Of a stretch of DNA of 64,000 nucleotides, positions 1 through 9,623 are shown piece after piece. The notes under the pieces are model-generated. The model was given only the letters and a program-made list of their open reading frames with translations. It was not told where the DNA came from and did not search any database. The DNA comes from Nitrosospira multiformis (GTDB lineage Bacteria; Pseudomonadota; Gammaproteobacteria; Burkholderiales; Nitrosomonadaceae), in contig NZ_FOHI01000004.1 in NCBI RefSeq assembly GCF_900111585.1, positions 186,001-250,000 of the forward strand, in the 5' to 3' direction. The position numbers were made by a program, and so were the translations under genes. The stretch's first letter is position 1; each line of letters opens with the position of its first letter.

Positions 1-843
1 ACTGAGCGTAAAGAGCGGATGGCGGCCGAGGCAGGAGCGGATATCGCAAAAAGTTATGAGGGTGCCCTGGATTCAAGCCAACGGACGATGGGGCGCATGG
101 GAGTCAATCCTAATTCAGGCAAGTTTCAAGGCCTGGCCCACGAGATCAGCCTTGGGCTTGCCAAAGACACGGCGGGAGCAATGAATAAGGCCCGACGCGA
201 GACAGAATTGCAGGGCATGGCCATGCGGCAAGGCATGGCCCAATTTGGGCGTAATATGCCCACCATGGGAATAGCTACCGATGCGGCAGCGCTCAATGCA
301 GGTAACGCCGCCACTGACAATCTGGCAACGAAAGCCGGGCTGCATACCGCCGGCATGAATGCGGCGCAACACTGGTATGACGGCGCTCTCGGCGCGAATA
401 ACTCATCCGGCAACCTGATGCTGAACCAATATCAGGGACAACTGAATGCATGGCAGCAACAGCAGCAGAATAAAGCGGGAGGGCTCAGCGGGCTAGGCAG
501 TCTGGTCGGCACCCTGGGCGGAGCTTACCTGATGAGGACCCCGAGCCTGCGAACGGGCGGTGTCATCAAGAACTATAGTGCCTATGGCTTATCCACATCC
601 AAGCGCGAAGGCTATGCGGACGGTGGCATAGTACAAGGCCCCGGTACCGGCACCAGCGATTCCATTCCAGCTTCGATTGAAGGCGTGCAACCTATTCGGT
701 TATCGAATGGCGAAGCGGTACTCAACAGGAAAGCGGTGGAACTTGTAGGAGAGGATTTCATTCACCGCCTCAATGTCGCGTCAGGGTTGATGAAGCGCAA
801 GGCGACAGTGAACAAACACAATAGGGAGGGGGGACATGCTTGA
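1..843 (+). CDS. phage virion/tail-associated protein, 5' end outside window
   Basis: The reading frame is open from the first base, so the gene probably starts upstream; the first ATG inside the window is at 19 and gives 274 residues. The body is rich in Ala, Gly, Met and Gln with a QQQQQ run near residue 147. The C-terminal part carries the pattern GPGTGTSDSIPA, then SNGEAVLNRKAVELVGEDF, which is familiar from the C-termini of phage tail tape-measure and other virion proteins. It overlaps the next gene by 8 bases, as tightly packed phage genes do. The exact virion role cannot be told from the sequence. Confidence 0.65.
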   Translation, partial: TERKERMAAEAGADIAKSYEGALDSSQRTMGRMGVNPNSGKFQGLAHEISLGLAKDTAGAMNKARRETELQGMAMRQGMAQFGRNMPTMGIATDAAALNAGNAATDNLATKAGLHTAGMNAAQHWYDGALGANNSSGNLMLNQYQGQLNAWQQQQQNKAGGLSGLGSLVGTLGGAYLMRTPSLRTGGVIKNYSAYGLSTSKREGYADGGIVQGPGTGTSDSIPASIEGVQPIRLSNGEAVLNRKAVELVGEDFIHRLNVASGLMKRKATVNKHNREGGHA

Positions 844-1468
844 AAGCCTGGGCGCATTTGCTGGCGGCCTTGCACAAGGTATACGCACGGGGCAGGATAT
901 GAGGCTCCGGCAGCAGGATGCCAACCGGTTGAGAAAGACGGATGAGCGCGAGGCGGAGTTGCATCGGGCGAGGATCGATAAGGCAGATTTTAACAGGGAA
1001 AAACGCGAGCGGCTTCGTGCCGCCAACGATGAGATAGCGATTCCATGGCAGCAGGATAAGCAGAAGCCATCTACTCCTGGTTACCCGACGCCTGGCCTGA
1101 GCACCGGGTTGACGAAAACACCTGCTGTCGTAGAAGCCGACATCGGGGGCCTTTCCAGCCTGAGCAAACCAGCAACACAAATTCCATCGGATGAAATGAT
1201 TGCTAAGCGCATGTTGACTGGCAACCTGCTTGAAGATGCGGATGAACTGACGCGCATGGCGAACATTTACAAGAAATACGGCCTTCTGGAAGAAATGGCG
1301 CCCTGGATGAACAAAGCCTACGCAGCGAAGAAAAGGGGAATTCCCGATGCGCTGAGTTCCCTGTTAACCGGGAATGCCGGGAAAGCCAGAGAAATCCTGG
1401 AAAAAGGCGGATTGGCGCTTGCAGATGACCCTTTGCAACTGGATTCAGACGAGCAACAGAATGTATGA
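836..1468 (+). CDS. phage-type hypothetical protein
   Basis: A 210-residue protein beginning MLESLGAFAGGLAQGIRTG, followed by a highly charged helical stretch (about residues 20-65, rich in Arg, Glu and Asp), a Pro-rich linker and a helical C-terminal half. The ATG lies inside the end of the preceding virion gene, directly after an AGGGAGGGGGG ribosome-binding site, so the two are translationally coupled. The N-terminal pattern and position fit small podovirus-like structural or internal virion proteins, but I cannot assign a function. No signal peptide or membrane segment is seen. Confidence 0.6.
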   Translation: MLESLGAFAGGLAQGIRTGQDMRLRQQDANRLRKTDEREAELHRARIDKADFNREKRERLRAANDEIAIPWQQDKQKPSTPGYPTPGLSTGLTKTPAVVEADIGGLSSLSKPATQIPSDEMIAKRMLTGNLLEDADELTRMANIYKKYGLLEEMAPWMNKAYAAKKRGIPDALSSLLTGNAGKAREILEKGGLALADDPLQLDSDEQQNV

Positions 1469-1566
1469 GATTCCGATTCAAGGATGGCGGCGAGACGGAA
1501 ATCGACCTGAGGGAATTTGCGAGAAGGTTTTTTCCTTCGTCAATACTTCCTCCAGCAACTCAATAA
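1465..1566 (+). CDS. 33-residue stub of a phage gene, likely truncated
   Basis: The ATG overlaps the stop codon of the preceding phage gene (ATGA), the usual junction of coupled phage genes. The product, starting MRFRFKDGGETEIDLREFARR, stops after 33 codons. The next stretch (1567-1644) has no phage-like coding and the next gene is an AT-rich polysaccharide-type gene. I infer that this is the surviving 5' end of a longer phage gene cut at the prophage edge; it could also be a genuine very small gene. Confidence 0.4.
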   Translation: MRFRFKDGGETEIDLREFARRFFPSSILPPATQ

Positions 1567-1644
1567 CGATTCCGATAAAAGTCTATAGATTGGAATTACA
1601 GTCTGCATACTCTCGTCTGAACATTATCGCTACAATAATCCCAA

Positions 1645-3219
1645 ATGCATCAACCCCAAGAAAATAAGCTTCCAGTTTTTCAAATACTGTTTTTTTCCAA
1701 TCTTGTTGTGCTCGCACTTTTTCTATGGCAGAGGGATAAAGGATTCTCACTATGGGATGAAGGTTTTCTTTGGTATGGGGTTCAACGTGTGATGCTAGGT
1801 GAGGTGCCCATCCGCGATTTCATGTCTTACGACCCCGGCCGTTACTACTGGTCCGCTACACTCATGAGGCTGTGGGGAGACAATGGCATAGTGGCCTTAA
1901 GGGGTAGCGTGGCGGTTTTTCAAGTGATGGGATTATTCGTCGCTCTACTGTTAATTGCTCGAAATGCAAGAACGCTAAATTTTCCCTATTTACTTCTTTC
2001 AACCATCACATTGGTGGCCTGGATGTATCCACGCCACAAATTATTTGATGTTTCTTTATCTATTCTGCTAATTGGGATATTGGCCTTCCTTGTGCAGAAC
2101 CCTACAAGGAGACGTTACTTTTTCACCGGTCTATGTGTAGGTTTGGTAGCTGTTTTTGGCCGTAACCATGGTGTATACGGCGTCTTAGGCAGTTTTGGGG
2201 TTATGATATGGCTGACCATCAGGCAAGCAGATAAGTTTGAATTTATCAAGGGAGCTATGCTGTGGGCAGTAGGGGTAGCAATTGGTTATATCCCGATACT
2301 TCTCATGGTATTGCTGGTACCAGGCTTTGCTCCCGCCTTCTGGGAAAGTTTGCTCTTTTTCCTTGAAATTAAAGCAACTAATCTTACTCTACCAGTTCCT
2401 TGGCCTTGGCGTTTGGAATTTGACTCCGTATCTGTTGGTAAGACGATTCGTGGAGTGCTGGTTGGCTTGTTTTTCATTGCTATAGTCGTTTTTGGCATAC
2501 TTGCTACCATATGGGTTACTCGGCAGAAGTTTCACAAGAGGGCTGTTCCATCGGCGTTGGTTGCAACTGCATTCTTGGCATTGCCCTATGCCCATTATGC
2601 TTATTCCCGAGCTGATGTAAGTCACCTTGCTAAAAGCATTTTTCCTCTATTAGTCGGTTGCCTAGTGCTGTTGGCCACAAAACCAGCGAGGATCAAATGG
2701 CCATTGGCACTTGTGTTATGTGGTTCAAGTTTATTAGTGATGGTGCATTTTCATCCCGCCTGGCAATGCCGGTCTAGCAAACAATGTGTGAACATCGTAA
2801 TTTCAGACACCGAAGTGACCGTTGATGCTCGCACAGCAAGTGAGATCACTCTATTAAAGAAATTAGTTGCTAAGCATGCACCCGATGGTCAAAGTTTCAT
2901 CACAACTCCTTTCTGGCCGGGGGCTTATCCGCTGTTCGAAAGAAAGTCTCCTATGTGGGAGATATACGCCTTGTTCCCGCGAAGTGAAAGCTTTCAGCAG
3001 CTAGAAATTGAACGAATCAAGGTGGCAAACCCAGGTTTTATCCTGATATTCGACTTCCCCCTTGATGGGCGGGAGGAGTTACGTTTCCGCAATACACACG
3101 CCCTAATTCATAGATATATCTCGGATAACTTCGAGATGCTGCGCGATTCGCCAAACCTGACCTATCAAATATATACAGTCAAGAAGACAACCTCATCAGA
3201 ATATTCTGGATCCCGCTAA
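1645..3219 (+). CDS. multi-spanning membrane protein, GT-C glycosyltransferase-like
   Basis: A 524-residue integral membrane protein with about ten hydrophobic segments and a soluble C-terminal domain of about 150 residues. The first external loop after the first membrane helix has the acidic pair in FSLWDEGFLWYG (residues 34-44) followed by SYDPGRYYW. This layout is typical of GT-C glycosyltransferases, which use polyprenyl-phosphate sugars to modify lipid A, O-antigen or proteins. The gene is visibly richer in A and T than the genes after 7 kb. It sits in a short polysaccharide patch with a GT2 enzyme and an O-antigen ligase-like protein. The exact substrate is unknown and the family assignment rests on the first-loop pattern only. 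Confidence 0.6.
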   Translation: MHQPQENKLPVFQILFFSNLVVLALFLWQRDKGFSLWDEGFLWYGVQRVMLGEVPIRDFMSYDPGRYYWSATLMRLWGDNGIVALRGSVAVFQVMGLFVALLLIARNARTLNFPYLLLSTITLVAWMYPRHKLFDVSLSILLIGILAFLVQNPTRRRYFFTGLCVGLVAVFGRNHGVYGVLGSFGVMIWLTIRQADKFEFIKGAMLWAVGVAIGYIPILLMVLLVPGFAPAFWESLLFFLEIKATNLTLPVPWPWRLEFDSVSVGKTIRGVLVGLFFIAIVVFGILATIWVTRQKFHKRAVPSALVATAFLALPYAHYAYSRADVSHLAKSIFPLLVGCLVLLATKPARIKWPLALVLCGSSLLVMVHFHPAWQCRSSKQCVNIVISDTEVTVDARTASEITLLKKLVAKHAPDGQSFITTPFWPGAYPLFERKSPMWEIYALFPRSESFQQLEIERIKVANPGFILIFDFPLDGREELRFRNTHALIHRYISDNFEMLRDSPNLTYQIYTVKKTTSSEYSGSR

Positions 3220-3353
3220 GTGTTACTGCTGAGGGTATGCCTTAAACTCTCAAAATCCCTAGATGCTTAGTTCAGTTTTGACATTGCTGTGGCCTCGTCA
3301 GGGGAGAGTTTGAATGCCCCGGTAGTAGTGCAAGGGCGTTCTAGCAAGTTCAG

Positions 3354-4232
3354 TTAAAAATTAGCTACTTTCTCTTTCGCAGCCATTGATTTCGTTCTGC
3401 ATGCGTAGCTGGCTGCAAATTCTGTCGGAGTTAGGTAATTTAGGGTACTGTGGGTTGATGCTTGTTGTAGTCGCGCCGTCAAGCCGAGATTCGAATCCGT
3501 GCCTCAGCCAAAGCTGGTAAACCAATGATCGTTCAAACACTCGTCACGAAAGCGGCCATTGAAACTCTCGATATAGGCATTCTATGTCGGCTTTCCTGCC
3601 TTGATCAGTTTGAGCTGAACGCCATTCTGGTAAGCCCATTGATCCAGCGCCTTGCTGGTGAATTCCGGCCCCTGGTTAGTGCGAATCGCCAGCGGTAACC
3701 CTCGGAACTGCGCAGCTTGCTCCAGTACACGCGCAACGTATTGTCCCCGAGATACCATGCTCAGCCACAAGATCAATGGATTCCTTGGTGAAGTCATCAC
3801 CGGTGCTCAACACCTTGATGCGTCTACCACTGACCAGGGCATCACTGATGAAATCCATTGACCATACCTCATTTGGCCGGCTCGACAATGTCAATGGCTC
3901 ACGTTCAACCGCTACACTACATCGCTTCCTTCGGCGCTTTACTGGCAGTTCGGCAGCATGGTAAAGGCGAAAGACGCGTTTGTGATTGACTCCAATGCCT
4001 TCGCGACGCAGCAGAGCATAAATGCGCCAATAACCAAAGCGGTGACGCGCAGAGTCTAACTCAATCATTCGGCTCTGCAACTGCTCATTCGCAGGTGCAC
4101 CTTGGGTACATAGTTGAGTACCGTATGTGACAGTTCCACAAGCAGGCAGGCACGGTGCTGCGAGATTCACGTCTGCTCCAGCGTCACCTTACTGCCTCAC
4201 GCTTGGCCTGGGGAATCAAGGCCTTCGGCCCA
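3354..4232 (-). pseudogene. decayed IS3-family transposase (orfB) remnant
   Basis: Read on the minus strand, fragments in all three frames line up with one IS3-family integrase-type transposase: AKREAV and ISQHRACLL near 4190-4230, RHRFGYWRIYALLRREGIG, NEVWSMDFISDAL, then after a frameshift near 3750 QYVARVLEQAAQFRGLPLA, KAGKPT, an in-frame TAG where Gln is expected, NAYIESFNGRFRDECLNDHW and LNYLTPTEFAASY. Of the DDE triad, the first Asp (WSMDF) and the Glu (YIESF) survive, but the second Asp is Asn (RTNQGPEF, near 3678). At least two stops and several frameshifts make it inactive. No clear terminal inverted repeats were found. It separates the GT-C-like gene from the GT2 gene. Confidence 0.85.
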
Positions 4233-4376
4233 AAGCAACTTTCAGCGCTTGAGCATTCGAAAAACCGTGTTGAAGGTACAATTCCCGAACCGGAACACCT
4301 CCATTTGCCTGTTCTCTTCTCGAAAAACGAACTTTACTAGATTCCAAATGGCCCGTTTTATTGGGAGTACATCAAG

Positions 4377-5336
4377 TTAGCGTAGCAAGTCTTTCCAAAA
4401 ACTGACGGTTCCGAATGCATATCGATGATAACGGAAGGCAGCAAGTTCATTTAGAGCTATCGGTAATCTCTGCCAAGGACTTTGAGGTAAAGCAGCGCGG
4501 TTCCGCAAAAAAATAAGCAATTCCTCAATTTTTTCTAGTTTCTGCGTAGCGACTGGAAAGTGCTTTCCGTGCGTGAGGAGACGCACTCGAGTTAATTCAT
4601 AGTGGAGAACTTGTGGTCCATATATTTCTGCGCAAGTCTTGCCGCGATTCCTACCTCTACGAGGAATCCCAAGTTGGTTAGAGCTATGCTGCCGGTAGGC
4701 AATCAACGGTGTTGGCAATGCCACTAGGCATGAAGTTGCTCCGATAAGTAGAGCAATCCAAGCGTCATGCCACATCTCGGGTAAAGGCAGAATAAGGTCT
4801 CGATAAATGGAACGAAAGGCCATTGTCGCACCTGTTACTACCGGATGCTTGAACAAAACTTCTAGTGCATCGCCACCATTAATTTGTGCTTGTTCTTTTG
4901 AATTGAATTTAAAAGCTTCCCAAAGACGTAGTTCAGATGGATTTAAGTTTTCGCCAATTACATCTGCATTGGTGAAAACAGCACCTGCGTTAGGATTATC
5001 GATAAAACCTGCTTCAATAAGTTCAATCTTATTTGGATACCAAACATCGTCCTGATCACATAAAAAGATTATGTCACCATTACAGGCGCATATAGCCGTT
5101 TGAAAGTTACGTGTGGAACCAAGACGCTCAGAGTTCTGGAGGAATTGCACAGGGAATGGTGCATGTCGCGCAAATTTCAATACGATATCAGTAGTGCTAT
5201 CAGTGGAGGCATCATCCGAAATGACGAGTTCATCAGGCAGTCTATGTTGCTGAGCTATACTTTCCAGCTGCTCAGCAATATAGCGTTCTCCGTTAAAGCT
5301 GGCTAACGCGACAGACAGTAGCGACGGCCTTGTCAT
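4377..5336 (-). CDS. GT2-family glycosyltransferase
   Basis: A 319-residue cytoplasmic enzyme that should transfer a sugar from a nucleotide-sugar donor to a growing polysaccharide or lipid carrier. The N-terminal GT-A fold is clear: SVALASFNGERYIAEQLESI at about residues 8-27, the donor-binding SDDASTDST (40-48), and LCDQDDVWYPNK (92-103) with the metal-binding acidic motif. The rhamnosyltransferase-like ending includes HDAWIALL and YRQHSSNQLG. It lies on the same strand as the O-antigen ligase-like gene 73 bases upstream, so the two are probably one transcript. The gene is AT-richer than the window average. Sugar specificity cannot be read from the sequence. Confidence 0.85.
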   Translation of the reverse strand: MTRPSLLSVALASFNGERYIAEQLESIAQQHRLPDELVISDDASTDSTTDIVLKFARHAPFPVQFLQNSERLGSTRNFQTAICACNGDIIFLCDQDDVWYPNKIELIEAGFIDNPNAGAVFTNADVIGENLNPSELRLWEAFKFNSKEQAQINGGDALEVLFKHPVVTGATMAFRSIYRDLILPLPEMWHDAWIALLIGATSCLVALPTPLIAYRQHSSNQLGIPRRGRNRGKTCAEIYGPQVLHYELTRVRLLTHGKHFPVATQKLEKIEELLIFLRNRAALPQSPWQRLPIALNELAAFRYHRYAFGTVSFWKDLLR

Positions 5337-5409
5337 TTTCTTGAAACTTATCCCAGTTTAATGTCGAATTAATGTCGAATCATCCACTTCCAATAACTGC
5401 CAGTATCAC

Positions 5410-6627
5410 TCAAGGAGTAATATATTTTGTAGAGTAAAACTGCTCTGATGCTTTGTGAGAGGTAATACCAATAGCGGTGATTACAAGAAGCAGGTAAAAA
5501 GTTTGTCGAAAAAAAACCAGAGTGTCTGTTAAGCCGGACAGAAAAATAAAACAGAGTAAAGCCGCCGCAAGAACTACCAGTTGATGTCTCTTTAGCGTTT
5601 GAAACCAACTCCACAAAAAGAAAGCATAAGTCACCACCCCGAGCAGTCCTAGCTGCATTCCAATCTCAATCCAGTCGTTGTGATAATGATAGGTGTCGTG
5701 AAATTCTGTCAAATCTCGGTAAATACCCCCTTTATACGTCTCAACAGTTTCCTCGAAATACCTTGCTGCCGCTCCCGTCCCGTGACCGGCAAAGGGATGC
5801 TCGGCTATTCCATAGAGACCGACATCCCACATGGCCAGGCGATATCCCAAGCTGGTCGTATATTTTCCTGCCCACGATAATTGAATATCATTCTTCGCTC
5901 GCATTAATCTTTCTTGAAAACTCGTACTATTGGATGCGAACAACGTGATTACTGTGATCACCAGCGCCATCACGGTCAGAAGGGTTTTGGTTTTTGTCTT
6001 ATACAGCAAAAACAGCAGAAGCAACGATGAAAGAAGCGTTGCTAAAAGTGCGCCCCTGGCGTCTTGATTAAACTGAATGAACAATAGAAAGGCAGAGAGA
6101 AACCACAAAAATAGTCGGATTCCATTATTTCTGCTTGTTTTTATAATATAGAGAGTCAGTATTACTCCAATTCCCAGTGTCGAAGAAAAACTAGTGTAAG
6201 GCATCCCCAAAGCCGGGATACCTTGTACGCCCATTATCAGCCAGTGATATAAACCGATAAGCAGTGCGCCAAAATAACCCAGGAGCGCTCCATAGATTGC
6301 CCAAGGTAGACGTTCCTTATTCAAGAGGCCTAGATAGGGGATAAAAACGAGAAAGGCAAAGTATCTTCGCCAGACCTTGAATCCAAGATCAGGGTGATCG
6401 CTCCAGAGTATGCCAAGGGCGAGGACGAAGCATAACAGAAGCATGCCGATTGCCAGAGGCTCTCTGACTGTTTTTCTAGAGCGGCCCAGTCCTCCATCTA
6501 TCACCCAGGCGAGGGGCAACAGATAATAGGCATAAAAGCTCCACCCCTTGTACCAGAGCGCTATCCCAAAAAAGAATAGCACGGATTTTGCCAGCACATC
6601 GCGCCAGGCGTTTGCAGTGGGTTGCAT
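5410..6627 (-). CDS. O-antigen ligase/polymerase family membrane protein (Wzy_C type)
   Basis: A 405-residue inner-membrane protein with about ten to twelve hydrophobic helices and one large periplasmic loop at about residues 232-320. Family hallmarks are visible: an Arg in QDARGALLATL (R191), AEHPFAGHGTG (275-284) and YHYHNDWIEIGMQLG (313-327) in the big loop. WaaL-type enzymes join O-antigen to lipid A core at the periplasmic face, while Wzy-type enzymes polymerise repeat units; sequence alone does not separate them. Protein O-glycosylating ligases share the same fold. The neighbour downstream is a GT2 glycosyltransferase, which fits surface polysaccharide assembly. Confidence 0.8.
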   Translation of the reverse strand: MQPTANAWRDVLAKSVLFFFGIALWYKGWSFYAYYLLPLAWVIDGGLGRSRKTVREPLAIGMLLLCFVLALGILWSDHPDLGFKVWRRYFAFLVFIPYLGLLNKERLPWAIYGALLGYFGALLIGLYHWLIMGVQGIPALGMPYTSFSSTLGIGVILTLYIIKTSRNNGIRLFLWFLSAFLLFIQFNQDARGALLATLLSSLLLLFLLYKTKTKTLLTVMALVITVITLFASNSTSFQERLMRAKNDIQLSWAGKYTTSLGYRLAMWDVGLYGIAEHPFAGHGTGAAARYFEETVETYKGGIYRDLTEFHDTYHYHNDWIEIGMQLGLLGVVTYAFFLWSWFQTLKRHQLVVLAAALLCFIFLSGLTDTLVFFRQTFYLLLVITAIGITSHKASEQFYSTKYITP

Positions 6628-6877
6628 AAGACTGAGGGGATGGGCGGATGGTGATATGGCCGTTTTCTTGCCGTTTACAAACCGGCTATATTAGCCTATA
6701 AGATGCTGGCGTATGTTCTTCAATCGCCAACTGACCGCAGCGATATCAGCAGAAATATAAGTCGCTTGCTTTACACATTTCTCTGACTTGCAGCAACCTT
6801 TGCGACCCGTGCGGGCGAAAGAAGGAGTTATGGCTGAGCCGATGCGATTACATTCTGTCAATCATGGGAGGCGCTAG

Positions 6878-7306
6878 ATGATTCGAATCATTTATATTCC
6901 AGTATCAGTTGCACTGCTTATTACCGCCTTTGCCGCACACGCGGGGACCTTCGAAAAAGGTACTTGGTCTGCCAGTGGCTGCGGTGCGATGCCTGAAACG
7001 CCAGTGGTGGACTCAAGCAGTGTTGATGCCTTCAACCGGAGTGTGGGAAAGATCAATGAGTGGCAGAAACAGATACAGACTTATCATGACTGTATGATCA
7101 AGGAGGCCAATGCCGATAACGCTGTCATCAACAAGTCGGCCACTTCCGAGCAGTCTCGTATAAATGAGGCGGTAGAAAAAGTTAATAAAGAAGCAGCGGC
7201 TGGAAAGCAGAAGGTGGAGCAGGCTTCCTCGCCTTCATCGTCCGGTTCTTCTTTTCCCTCTCTGGTTCCCCCTCCTGGCGGCATGGGTGGTCAGCCGGGC
7301 TATTGA
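6878..7306 (+). CDS. small exported periplasmic protein, unknown
   Basis: A 142-residue protein with a clear Sec signal peptide (MIRIIYIPVSVALLITAFAA, cleavage after AHA at about residue 22). The mature part contains two cysteines (SGCGAMP and YHDCMIKEA) that could form a disulfide, a helical region with Asn, Glu and Lys, and a Ser-rich then Pro/Gly-rich tail (PSLVPPPGGMGGQPGY). The start follows a GGGAGGCGC ribosome-binding site. I do not recognise the family. It stands alone between the divergent O-antigen ligase-like gene and the TonB receptor. Confidence 0.65.
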   Translation: MIRIIYIPVSVALLITAFAAHAGTFEKGTWSASGCGAMPETPVVDSSSVDAFNRSVGKINEWQKQIQTYHDCMIKEANADNAVINKSATSEQSRINEAVEKVNKEAAAGKQKVEQASSPSSSGSSFPSLVPPPGGMGGQPGY

Positions 7307-7415
7307 AGATAAGGATGGTTCCCGTTTGATTTGGATTTGTTGATTAACAGGAGAGCTCAGTTAGCCTCTCGCTGCTTCTTCAATTGCCCGATGTTCCGGC
7401 GGAAAGCAAAAACCG

Positions 7416-9623
7416 TTGAAAATCCTGAACCCTGCGCTCGTCGCTCTCGGGATCGGCTTGCCGAACCTCGTGCTTTCAGCGGATTCTCCTTCTGTACAAC
7501 CCAAGACTCGGTCTAATACCGCGGTTGAGGCGCCGCCGGTCGAATCATCAGGGAAGTCTTTGCCGGTTCTCAATCCAGTCGTCATTACCGGCACCCGCAC
7601 TGAACAATTGAGTTTCTCTTTGCCGATGTCTATCGATGTAGTGGAGACAAAGGTTATTCAGGAGGCTCAGCCTCGGGTTAATCTTTCTGAGGCGCTCTCT
7701 CGCGTTCCAGGTCTCGTCATTCAGAATCGCCAGAATTACGCACAGGATCTGCAAGTATCCAGCCGTGGTTTTGGCGCGCGCTCCACTTTCGGCATTCGTG
7801 GCATACGCATATTCGTCGATGACATTCCCGCCACCATGCCGGATGGTCAAGGTCAGGCGGCGAATATCAACCTCGGCTCAATCAAACACATCGAGGTATT
7901 GCGCGGGCCATTCTCTGCCATCTACGGCAATGCTTCAGGTGGGGTAATACAGGCATTTACGGAGGATGGTCCAAACGAAACCACGTTATCCGGAACTCTC
8001 CTGGGCGGCAGTTATGGCACCTCTCGCGGCGAGATCAAGCTGGGGGGTACATTGGGTGGAACGGATGTTACATCTGGGCCATTCAACTACGTGGTCGATA
8101 TTTCCCGCTTTCAGACAAGCGGCTATCGCGACCACAGTGCGGCAACGCGTTACCAGGCCAGCGCAAAGGCTACGTACAAGTTTGATCACGATGCCACCCT
8201 CACTTTGGTAGCCAACGAATTGCATCAGGGCAACACGCAGGATCCTCTTGGACTTACGCGTGCCCAGGTTATCGAGAATCCCCGCCAGGCGGATATCAGC
8301 GCCCATACCTTCAACACCCGCAAGAGCATCGACAATACCCAGGGTGGCGCGGTTTATGAACACAGATTCTCTGCTTCGAACAAGATCAAGCTGATTGGTT
8401 ATGCAGGAACCCGGCAGCTTGAGCAGTTTCTTGCTGTACCACGGGGCGCGCAAATTCCCGTAACCAGTTCAGGGGGCGTGGTCGATCTCGACCGGCAATT
8501 CGGGGGAGCAGGCTTGCGATGGACTTATCGGAGTACGGGAGAACGTCCGTTCACGCTGACCGCAGGTGTCGAGTATGAAATTTTCAAGGAGCGGCGCAAG
8601 GGGTTCGAGAATTTCTCCGGCGCAATCCTTGGTGTGCGTGGAGATTTGCGTCGTAATGAAAATAATACGGTCAGTAGCTTTAGTCAATACGGGCAGGCGG
8701 AGTGGCATTTTACTCAGTCATGGGCGCTTTCGGCCGCAATGCGTTACACCAACGTGAAATTCAAGTCCGAGGATTTTTTTGTCCGCCCCGGCAATGGCGA
8801 TGATAGCGGCAATCTGGTTTTTCGTAACGTGAATCCAGTACTGGGCTTGCTATACAAGGCGACACCGACGCTCAACTTTTACGCCAGCGGCGGATGGGGT
8901 TTCGAAACACCTACCTTTACAGAACTTGCCTACCGGCCGGATGGTGCCTCCGGCCTCAATTTCTCTCTTCGGCCCAGCAAAAGCCGCAATATCGAAGTGG
9001 GGTTCAAGTGGCTGGCTACGGATAATACCCGCATCAATCTCGCGCTTTTTGAGAGTGTGGTTACCGATGAGATTCTGCCGGCGACCAATATCGGGGGTAG
9101 AGCTACTTTTCAGAACGCGACCGATACCAGGAGGCGAGGCATGGAACTTGCCGCTGTCCACCGCTTCGGCGAGGATCTTTCTGCATATTTGTCTTATACC
9201 TTTCTTGATGCCAGGTTTCGCGATTCCTATACCTACCAGCCACGAGCCGGCAATCCTTTCGTAACTGTAGCGGATGGCAACCTAGTTCCCGGTATACCGC
9301 GCAATACCGCCTATGCCGAACTGGCGTGGCGGCGCGGCCTGCCAGGGTTTTCGGCAGTGATCGAGGCAATCTATCGTGATAGGGTTTACGCTAACGATAT
9401 CAATACGGAAGCTGCAAAACAGTATGCCATGGCAAATATCCGGCTCGCCTATTCACATCAGTTAGGTCGTTTGAAACTCAGCGAATTCATCCGGATAGAC
9501 AATGTAAGCAACGCAAAATATGTGGGTGCGGTAATTGTGAATGAAGGCAATGGACGTTTTTACGAACCATCGCCGGGGGGGCGGAACGTAATAGTGGGTT
9601 TGAATGCAAGTTATGTGTTCTAG
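7416..9623 (+). CDS. TonB-dependent outer membrane receptor, YncD/PqqU-like
   Basis: A 735-residue receptor with a weak signal peptide, a TonB-box-like PVVITGTR (residues 54-61), a plug domain (about 60-180) and a C-terminal beta-barrel ending in an aromatic residue (NASYVF). The plug has SEALSRVPGL, SSRGFGARSTFGIRGIRIFV, MPDGQGQ and EVLRGPFSAIYGNASGGV, a pattern I associate with the YncD group, whose E. coli member imports pyrroloquinoline quinone; siderophore receptors share parts of it. The substrate here is therefore open. The only in-frame start near the signal peptide is TTG at 7416, preceded by GGCGGAAAG. No convincing Fur box was seen upstream. Confidence 0.88.
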   Translation: MKILNPALVALGIGLPNLVLSADSPSVQPKTRSNTAVEAPPVESSGKSLPVLNPVVITGTRTEQLSFSLPMSIDVVETKVIQEAQPRVNLSEALSRVPGLVIQNRQNYAQDLQVSSRGFGARSTFGIRGIRIFVDDIPATMPDGQGQAANINLGSIKHIEVLRGPFSAIYGNASGGVIQAFTEDGPNETTLSGTLLGGSYGTSRGEIKLGGTLGGTDVTSGPFNYVVDISRFQTSGYRDHSAATRYQASAKATYKFDHDATLTLVANELHQGNTQDPLGLTRAQVIENPRQADISAHTFNTRKSIDNTQGGAVYEHRFSASNKIKLIGYAGTRQLEQFLAVPRGAQIPVTSSGGVVDLDRQFGGAGLRWTYRSTGERPFTLTAGVEYEIFKERRKGFENFSGAILGVRGDLRRNENNTVSSFSQYGQAEWHFTQSWALSAAMRYTNVKFKSEDFFVRPGNGDDSGNLVFRNVNPVLGLLYKATPTLNFYASGGWGFETPTFTELAYRPDGASGLNFSLRPSKSRNIEVGFKWLATDNTRINLALFESVVTDEILPATNIGGRATFQNATDTRRRGMELAAVHRFGEDLSAYLSYTFLDARFRDSYTYQPRAGNPFVTVADGNLVPGIPRNTAYAELAWRRGLPGFSAVIEAIYRDRVYANDINTEAAKQYAMANIRLAYSHQLGRLKLSEFIRIDNVSNAKYVGAVIVNEGNGRFYEPSPGGRNVIVGLNASYVF

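Noticed and set aside
7307-7415. possible Fur box before the TonB receptor
   Set aside because: I compared the region with the GATAAT-repeat consensus and found only short partial matches, so no Fur control is claimed.
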